Positions 58,540-64,000 of a stretch of DNA of 64,000 nt are shown here, piece by piece; within the stretch, counting starts at the first letter, position 1, and every line of letters starts with the position of its first letter. The notes under the pieces were generated by a model. The model searched no databases. It saw only the letters and a program-made list of their open reading frames with translations, and was not told where the DNA came from. Origin of the DNA: Sphaerochaeta sp032144095 (GTDB lineage: Bacteria; Spirochaetota; Spirochaetia; Sphaerochaetales; Sphaerochaetaceae). The stretch spans positions 34,605 to 98,604 of the forward strand of contig NZ_JAVSNJ010000007.1 of NCBI RefSeq assembly GCF_032144095.1. Reading direction: 5' to 3'. Both the position numbers and the translations under genes were made by a program.

Positions 58540-60447
58540 ATGATAATCGTACTGAAGAAAAACATCGCGGAAGCACAACGCGAACATATCAGGCTCTTTC
58601 TTGTCACCAAGGGTTATACCGTAAAGGAGATCGTTGGAGAGGAAGAGACAGTGTTTGGCGCAGTTGGCCAAAGTTCACTCGATCACCGTGAAGTGGAGCT
58701 GCTTGAAGGGGTTGCAAAAGTCATCCCCATCAGCAAGCCATACAAGCTAGCCTCACGCGAGCTGAAGAAAGAGGACACCATCGTTACGGTGGGCAAGGTG
58801 AAGATCGGGGGAAACCGGGTCGCCATCATAGCCGGTCCCTGTGCCATCGAGAGCCGCCAGCAGATCATGGAGATCGCCCAGGCGGTACATGATGCAGGAG
58901 CTGTCATGCTCCGCGGTGGTGCCTTCAAGCCCAGGACCTCTCCCTATGCATTCCAAGGCCTGGGAGAAGAGGGGCTGAAGTACCTTCGGGAAGCTGGAGA
59001 TGCCTACGGCATGCCTGTCACCTCCGAAATTGTCAATCCCAGTGATGTTGCCATGATGGCAACCTACATAGACATGTTTCAGATCGGTGCGAGAAACATG
59101 CAGAACTTCGAGCTGTTGAAGGCTGTGGGAAAGACCGGGATGCCTGTCCTTCTCAAGAGGGGGCTGTGTGCCACCATCGAGGAGTGGCTGATGGCTGCCG
59201 AGTACCTGATGGCCAGCGGTACCGACCAGGTTGTCCTGTGCGAACGGGGCATCAGAACCTACGAGCGGGCCACCCGCAACACCCTTGACTGCAGCGCCAT
59301 TCCCATCGTCCAGAAGATGACCCACCTGCCGGTTATCGGAGACCCCAGCCATGCTACGGGAATCCGGGACATGGTCAGTCCGATGAGCCTTGCCCTGGTG
59401 GCAAGTGGGGCCTCGGGCCTTATCGTCGAGGTCCACAACCACCCAGAAATGGCCTTCAGTGATGGTCCCCAATCCCTGTTCCCTTCCCAGTTCGAGAAAC
59501 TCATGCGGGACCTGCATGCCCTCGCTCCGGTAGTGGGCAAATCGATGGAGAGGATCTCCCGGAACCTTCCTCTCTCCAGCGCACAGAAAACCAAGAAAGA
59601 GAAAGCGACCTCCCTGACCGTGGCCTTCCAGGGTGAAAGGGGTGCCTTCAGCGAACTGGCCATCAGGCGGATGTTTGATGAGGATGTGGCTGTCCTTCCC
59701 TGCAAGCAGTTCGGCGACGTCTTTGAGGCTATCATGGAGGGCAGTGCGACCTACGGCATGGTCCCGTTGGAAAATACCCTTGGTGGTACCATCTTCGATA
59801 CCATGGACCTGTTGGACCGCTACCCCGATATCCAGGTGGTGGGGGAGCAACAGATCAGGATCGTCCACAACCTGATAGTCCTGCCGGGAACAAAGCTTGA
59901 GGAGATCGAGAAGGTCTACTCCCACCCGCAGGGACTTGCCCAGTGCATGGACTTCCTCAGAGGTGAGCTTTCCCATGCGGAGGCCGTCCCTTTCTTTGAT
60001 ACAGCCGGCTCCGTTACCTTCGTCAAGCAGTCCAAGGACCATACGAAGGCTGCCATTGCAGGATCTCCTGCCGCCGTGGTACATGGGATGGAAATCTTGC
60101 GTGAAGGGATCGAAAGCAATCCCCGCAACTACACCCGCTTCTATGTCATCTGCAAGGAAGATATAGCCGAAGCATTCCGCTCGAATGCAGTGATAAACCG
60201 TGCTTCTCTCAGATTTACCGTGCAGGACCGCCCAGGCTCCCTCTTTGAGGCCCTGCTCATACTGACCAAGCACGGGCTCAATATGAAGAAACTGGAATCC
60301 CGCCCCATACCGGGGAAACCCTGGGAGTACTCCTTCTTTGTGGAGACCGAACTTGGTGAGCAAGGTTCCTTTGAGAAGGCTCTTGAGGAGTTGCGGGATT
60401 GCTGCACCTCAGTTCGGGTCCTGGGAACCTATACGGCAGGAATCTGA
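58540..60447 (+). CDS. Fused DAHP synthase and prephenate dehydratase
   Basis: This 635-residue protein joins the first enzyme of aromatic amino acid synthesis to a late step of phenylalanine synthesis. Residues 1-70 are a ferredoxin-like regulatory domain. About 90-345 is a type I-beta DAHP synthase (AGPCAIESR, LRGGAFKPRTSPY, GDPSHATG). After a Lys-rich linker, 362-540 is prephenate dehydratase (VAFQGERGAFSELA, PLENTLGG, NYTRFYVI with the Thr-Arg-Phe motif). Residues 555-632 are an ACT domain with the Phe-binding ESRP. No chorismate mutase domain is included. Phenylalanine could thus control both ends of its pathway through one protein (inference). Confidence 0.93.
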   Translation: MIIVLKKNIAEAQREHIRLFLVTKGYTVKEIVGEEETVFGAVGQSSLDHREVELLEGVAKVIPISKPYKLASRELKKEDTIVTVGKVKIGGNRVAIIAGPCAIESRQQIMEIAQAVHDAGAVMLRGGAFKPRTSPYAFQGLGEEGLKYLREAGDAYGMPVTSEIVNPSDVAMMATYIDMFQIGARNMQNFELLKAVGKTGMPVLLKRGLCATIEEWLMAAEYLMASGTDQVVLCERGIRTYERATRNTLDCSAIPIVQKMTHLPVIGDPSHATGIRDMVSPMSLALVASGASGLIVEVHNHPEMAFSDGPQSLFPSQFEKLMRDLHALAPVVGKSMERISRNLPLSSAQKTKKEKATSLTVAFQGERGAFSELAIRRMFDEDVAVLPCKQFGDVFEAIMEGSATYGMVPLENTLGGTIFDTMDLLDRYPDIQVVGEQQIRIVHNLIVLPGTKLEEIEKVYSHPQGLAQCMDFLRGELSHAEAVPFFDTAGSVTFVKQSKDHTKAAIAGSPAAVVHGMEILREGIESNPRNYTRFYVICKEDIAEAFRSNAVINRASLRFTVQDRPGSLFEALLILTKHGLNMKKLESRPIPGKPWEYSFFVETELGEQGSFEKALEELRDCCTSVRVLGTYTAGI

Positions 60448-60448
60448 G

Positions 60449-60967
60449 ATGGGAGAAGTGAACGGCTTTACTCCAGCAAGGTTGGTCATGGGTGTGCTCT
60501 CGACCGATGAAGGTGCCCACCCTGAGCTCTTCTCCCTTTTGGAGGAGGGCTTCGGCCCGATCCTTGAGATGAGTGAAGCTGTCCCATTCTCCTTCACCGA
60601 CTACTACGACCGGGAGATGGGAGCCTCACCCTCCCGGTTCTTCCTGGTGTTTGAGAGGTTGCTCGATCCTTCCTTGCTTGCCCAGGCAAAACTATTTACC
60701 AATACAGTTGAAGAGAGGTTCAAGAAAGAGGGGGGTAGGACGATCAACCTGGACCCAGGCCTGCTTACTGCTGCCAACCTCGTCCTTGCCACCACCAAGA
60801 ACCGTGCCCATCGTATTGCGCTTGAGCAGGGCATCTATGCCGAGGTCACCCTCATCTACCAGAAGGGGAGGTTCAATGCCCTTCCCTGGACCTATGCAGA
60901 CTACAAGAGCGAGGCCTTCTGCCAGTTGTTCAAACGATACCGGTCAGAGTACCTCAATAGCTTATAA
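60449..60967 (+). CDS. DUF4416 family protein
   Basis: A 172-residue protein of DUF4416, a family of unknown function common in spirochaetes and deltaproteobacteria. Typical parts are FSFTDYYDREMG, FERLLDPSLLAQAKLFTN, INLDPGLLTAANLVLATTK and LPWTYADYKSE. The ATG at 60449 starts one base after the upstream gene, so the two are probably co-transcribed. Confidence 0.85.
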   Translation: MGEVNGFTPARLVMGVLSTDEGAHPELFSLLEEGFGPILEMSEAVPFSFTDYYDREMGASPSRFFLVFERLLDPSLLAQAKLFTNTVEERFKKEGGRTINLDPGLLTAANLVLATTKNRAHRIALEQGIYAEVTLIYQKGRFNALPWTYADYKSEAFCQLFKRYRSEYLNSL

Positions 60968-61053
60968 CCTACACAACCTGATAAAAAATACCCTCTATCC
61001 CTTACTTTATACATCCGTTGAGGTAAAGCACGCTCTTTTTGTTCTTCTCTTGT

Positions 61054-61830
61054 GTGAAGAGAAATACCTTTCAGCTATCGTTGTTGCAACAGCTTCTACT
61101 CCTTTTTTTTCTGTGTGTTCTGCTCATGACAAGCTGTAGTGCAGAGACCCTTTCCCAACGGAAGGTCACTGTCCTGCTGCCCCCACGCCATCGGTGGGAG
61201 ACGATGCAGAACCAGAATTTCTGGAATACGTTGGTGTGGAATGAAGGGGGAAAGCTCAGGCAACGACATCTTCCTGCAGGGCAGAAGCGTGCAACAGTTC
61301 TGGTGAACAGAGCGGAGACGGTGGTCTTCTGTGCCTATCCGTTGGGTGTCTTTGCTCCCCTGGGGGGAGCCGTTCTCCCTACAGGAACCTCTGCTGTCCT
61401 GCTTACAGAGAGGGAGGGAATGCTGTGTCACTATCTGCAGGAGAGCCTGAAACTCAATGCCGAGGCGTTGGAGAGGGTCAACTATCCACAGCTCCTCCAA
61501 GAGGCCCGTTCCAAAACGGACGACATGACCCTCATAGATCATGGCCGGCTTCAGAAGGATCTGGTAAATGGGGAACTCTCTGCATCCTCCATCCAGGTCC
61601 GTCCGCCCTTGCAGGTTGAGGTTACTACGGCGCCCCAAGGGTATTGGGTCGGGGAGAGGGAACTTGACGGCTCCTTTTGGCTCTATTGGGAGCACGAAGG
61701 AGCGGCTCTCACCCTTGGTGATGGGCTCCATTGTTTCTGGAATCGTGAGGACTCTCTCCTGTTGAGGATCTTTGTCGACCTGGAGGGAGAGGCTAGCTTT
61801 ATCTCCTTGCAGAATGGGCCTCTATGGTAG
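61054..61830 (+). CDS. Unknown lipoprotein
   Basis: About 258 residues with a lipoprotein signal: KRN, a long Leu-rich core and LMTSC as lipobox. The mature part has no recognised family; it contains TVLLPPRHRWE near its start and several Trp/aromatic positions at the end. The start is uncertain: GTG at 61054 gives a sensible signal peptide, while a TTG at 61039 is in frame. Neither has a well placed ribosome-binding site. Confidence 0.6.
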   Translation: MKRNTFQLSLLQQLLLLFFLCVLLMTSCSAETLSQRKVTVLLPPRHRWETMQNQNFWNTLVWNEGGKLRQRHLPAGQKRATVLVNRAETVVFCAYPLGVFAPLGGAVLPTGTSAVLLTEREGMLCHYLQESLKLNAEALERVNYPQLLQEARSKTDDMTLIDHGRLQKDLVNGELSASSIQVRPPLQVEVTTAPQGYWVGERELDGSFWLYWEHEGAALTLGDGLHCFWNREDSLLLRIFVDLEGEASFISLQNGPLW

Positions 61831-61874
61831 TTATTCATCTTCCCTTTTGTTGCGTTAAAATGTAAAGTTCCCCT

Positions 61875-63083
61875 ATGGAATCATTGCGTGAACTATATAG
61901 AATTGGGTATGGCCCCTCAAGCAGCCATACCATGGGACCTCGTTTTGCCACCCAGCATTTCCTTGCGCTTTGCCCCTCGGCAGATCGCTATGAAGCATGT
62001 CTGTACGGCAGCCTTGCCGCAACGGGAAAAGGGCACCTGACAGACAAGGCGATACGTACTCTTTGTGAGGAGTACGGCAAGCAGGTCGAGATCACGTGGT
62101 ATCCGGATGAGGAGAAACCCTTTCATCCAAATGCCCTGACCTTCTTCGGCTATGACAGCGAAGGGAACATCCTCGCCCAGCAGACCTACTATAGTGTCGG
62201 CGGTGGTCGTGTGGTCATCGAAGGGGAGATTGAGGACGACAAGAAGAACATATACCCCAAAGAGTATGGTACCATGGCCAAGATCCTCGAATACTGTTCG
62301 ACCGAAGGGCTGCAGCTCTGGGAGTTTGTCCTCCAGTTTGAGGGCAATGGGATCCTGGACTATATTGCCGAGGTGTGGGATGTGATGAGCCAGGCCGTCG
62401 AGGCCGGTATCAATGCTGAGGGGGTGCTTCCCGGTGGCCTGAAGCTTGCACGCAAGGCAAGCCAGTACAACTCCAAGGCTGGTGAGTTTACCGGCCCCCT
62501 GGGAAATACCGCCATCGCCATCAGCTATGCCCTGGCTGTCTCTGAGGAGAATGCTGGGGGCGGCAAGATCGTGACAGCTCCCACCTGCGGAAGCTGCGGT
62601 GTCCTTCCAGGGGTCCTCTACTATCTGGCAAAGCACTATAAGGTCTCGAAGGTGAAGATCCTTCGTGCCCTGCTTACAGCCGGCCTTATCGGAAACCTGG
62701 TGAAGACCAATGGTTCCATCAGCGGAGCTGAGGTTGGATGCCAGGGGGAAGTCGGGGTAGCCTGTGCCATGGCCAGCGGGGCGGCAGCCCAGCTGCTTGG
62801 TGGGACCATCCACCAGATCGAATACGCTGCCGAGATGGGCCTTGAGCACCATCTTGGCCTTACCTGTGACCCGATGCGGGGCCTGGTACAGATTCCTTGC
62901 ATTGAACGCAATGCCCTGGGTGCGATGCGATCGATCGACCATTGCACCTTTGCCTTGCTTGGTGACGGTAGGCATAAGGTCTCTTTTGATAGCGTTGTGG
63001 AGGTGATGATGGAGACTGGTCAAGCCCTGCCATCCCTCTATCGCGAGACTTCAAAAGGTGGGCTTGCCAAGGTGCTGAGCTAA
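61875..63083 (+). CDS. sdaA: L-serine ammonia-lyase (serine dehydratase)
   Basis: A 402-residue Fe-S enzyme converting serine to pyruvate and ammonia. Both halves are fused: the beta-type N-terminal domain (GPSSSHTMGP) and alpha domain with the cluster Cys residues in APTCGSCG, GCQGEVG and LTCDPMRGLVQIPC. It lacks the extra ACT domain of some forms. A TAAAGT hexamer ends six bases before the ATG, with only a weak -35, so this start may also be leaderless. Confidence 0.93.
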   Translation: MESLRELYRIGYGPSSSHTMGPRFATQHFLALCPSADRYEACLYGSLAATGKGHLTDKAIRTLCEEYGKQVEITWYPDEEKPFHPNALTFFGYDSEGNILAQQTYYSVGGGRVVIEGEIEDDKKNIYPKEYGTMAKILEYCSTEGLQLWEFVLQFEGNGILDYIAEVWDVMSQAVEAGINAEGVLPGGLKLARKASQYNSKAGEFTGPLGNTAIAISYALAVSEENAGGGKIVTAPTCGSCGVLPGVLYYLAKHYKVSKVKILRALLTAGLIGNLVKTNGSISGAEVGCQGEVGVACAMASGAAAQLLGGTIHQIEYAAEMGLEHHLGLTCDPMRGLVQIPCIERNALGAMRSIDHCTFALLGDGRHKVSFDSVVEVMMETGQALPSLYRETSKGGLAKVLS

Positions 63084-63155
63084 GGAATTTTCATGCCCTG
63101 GAACACTTACCCCAGCCTAGGTTTTCATGGTAGTATATATGGCTTAAGGAAATCT

Positions 63156-63641
63156 GTGAGAATGGAGAAATTGTTTTGTACAACATGTTCCTCCCTGCCA
63201 AGAAAGAAACTCCTATGGGTAGTATTCTTTTTGGCCTCTCTGTGCTCTTTTCAGCCACTATCTTCAGCGATAATCCTTGAGTCGTCACGTCCGGAGGTGA
63301 CCCTCCTCGTCACTGACAGGGCCCTTGAGCGGAGCAACACTCCCACCACCTCCTTAAAGATCCCCCTCTGTACGCTAGCCATATCTGCCAAGCACCAGGG
63401 TGAGGGAAGGTTGTTGATTTCCCATACCTCGCTTTCCAACGGGGTGGAGATTGTTCCCTACGAACTGTTCTGTGATACCCTTGGGAAAGACCTTCCCGAT
63501 TCCCTTTCCTATGTCTGCCGCAGCGACATGTACCTGACGATCCCGCTGACCAAGATCTGTGCACAACTGAACAAGAGCCTGGGAAAGGAGAGGGATTCCT
63601 ACAGCAGTTACGTCTCCTTCAACCTAGTCCTGGAAAAGTAA
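63156..63641 (+). CDS. Unknown small secreted protein
   Basis: About 161 residues: a signal peptide (PRKKLLWVVFFLASLCSFQPLSSA) followed by a short beta-rich domain with no known motif (ends in YVSFNLVLEK). AAGGA at 63146-63150 is correctly placed for the GTG at 63156; an ATG two codons later is the alternative. It may belong to a beta-sandwich of periplasmic type, but no family can be named. Confidence 0.65.
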   Translation: MRMEKLFCTTCSSLPRKKLLWVVFFLASLCSFQPLSSAIILESSRPEVTLLVTDRALERSNTPTTSLKIPLCTLAISAKHQGEGRLLISHTSLSNGVEIVPYELFCDTLGKDLPDSLSYVCRSDMYLTIPLTKICAQLNKSLGKERDSYSSYVSFNLVLEK

Positions 63642-64000
63642 TGAGTAGCAGAGGGCTTTGGTTCATGGTGGACTGAAGAGGGTCCCAAGGCCGGTCTTTT
63701 TCGCGGAATGGTTTCGTACAAGTCATAACTTCGCCGCAACTTATCCCACCCACACCTACGTCATATGGGCTGTGGGTGATCGCTACATGTCTCTTGTCAC
63801 AACCCCACATCGTACATAGGTCCCTTATTCGCCAAAAATGCGTTTGGAGTCTATTCCGTTAGCTTTTTCCCTGTAATAAGTACTCTGTTACCCAACTTAT
63901 ACAAAAACATACAACATTGCCTAACATGTTATATGTTAAAGGTTATGCACATCTCCCTCTCACATGTGACATCATATATATTTCTATAATATAACGAATT
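63642..64000. other. Non-coding end of the window
   Basis: No gene is supported. CACCCACA (about 63749-63756) and TGTGGGTG (about 63770-63778) can pair. The last 100 bases are AT-rich, like a promoter region for a gene beyond the window. Confidence 0.4.

Noticed and set aside
58753..60363. A 536-codon antisense open frame inside the DAHP synthase-prephenate dehydratase gene
   Set aside because: The plus-strand protein has all expected motifs. The antisense translation shows no recognisable domain, signal or start context.
61917..63023. A 368-codon antisense frame across sdaA
   Set aside because: It mirrors the sdaA frame and has no ribosome-binding site or motif; sdaA is clearly real.
1..64000. 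tRNA, rRNA, tmRNA or RNase P RNA genes
   Set aside because: I looked for T-loop (GTTCRANNC) and CCA-end patterns and for conserved ncRNA cores, and saw none in non-coding stretches. A tRNAscan-SE or Infernal run would be decisive.

Overview
The window looks like a spirochaete chromosome, most likely a Sphaerochaeta-type organism. The basis is gene content: a cyclophilin-FKBP fusion, MurA with Asp in place of the active-site Cys, a class III ribonucleotide reductase, cobalamin-dependent MetH and lipoprotein genes, with no motility genes seen. The genus is inference. The window contains the chromosomal replication origin. Genes to its left run mostly leftward (parA-parB-ppi-radA, gyrB-gyrA) and genes to its right mostly rightward, as expected for replication leaving from about 12 kb.

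Layout. 1-0.5 kb: end of a TraB-family membrane protein. 0.8-4.8 kb (minus): parA-parB-immunophilin-radA operon. 4.9-5.7 kb: a small NifU-type scaffold gene, then a parS cluster, one site of which sits inside the gene's terminator stem. 5.7-10.3 kb (minus): gyrB-gyrA. 10.5-17.9 kb: dnaA, oriC (DnaA boxes plus DnaA-trio repeats), dnaN, recF, dciA, rpmH, rnpA, yidC, jag. 18.0-21.1 kb: nrdDG behind tandem NrdR boxes and a cobalamin riboswitch. 21.5-26.3 kb: an accessory pair, a predicted outer-membrane protein and a 1230-residue repeat lipoprotein with near-identical internal DNA repeats. 26.3-27.6 kb: metK behind a SAM-II-type riboswitch. 27.7-31.9 kb: an ArsR-like regulator with an MFS exporter, a PfkB kinase and murA. 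31.9-35.2 kb: a DnaA-box-rich intergenic region, then a feoA-feoA-feoB-feoB-associated operon under a DtxR-type operator. 35.2-49.6 kb: an AAA+ sigma-54-activator relative lacking a DNA-binding domain, rsmE, ctpA, lgt, an aminopeptidase P, gpmI, an aldo/keto reductase, a DAACS transporter and a very long GH13 protein. 49.7-57.8 kb: pth, then a methionine operon from sulfide to methionine (DUF39, NIL-ferredoxin, UPF0280, metH, metF). 57.8-64 kb: nth, a DAHP synthase-prephenate dehydratase fusion, DUF4416, a lipoprotein, sdaA and a small secreted protein.

Two themes stand out. One is one-carbon and B12 metabolism: a B12 riboswitch on a B12-independent reductase, B12-dependent MetH fed by a three-protein sulfide assimilation set, MetF, and MetK under a SAM riboswitch. 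The other is that many genes begin exactly where transcription should start: a -10 hexamer ends 6 or 7 bases before the ATG with no Shine-Dalgarno (parA, dnaA, lgt, pth, pfkB, the ArsR-like gene, aroF-pheA and probably ctpA, sdaA and nth), which predicts leaderless mRNAs for core genes. No tRNA, rRNA, IS element, prophage or CRISPR array was seen.
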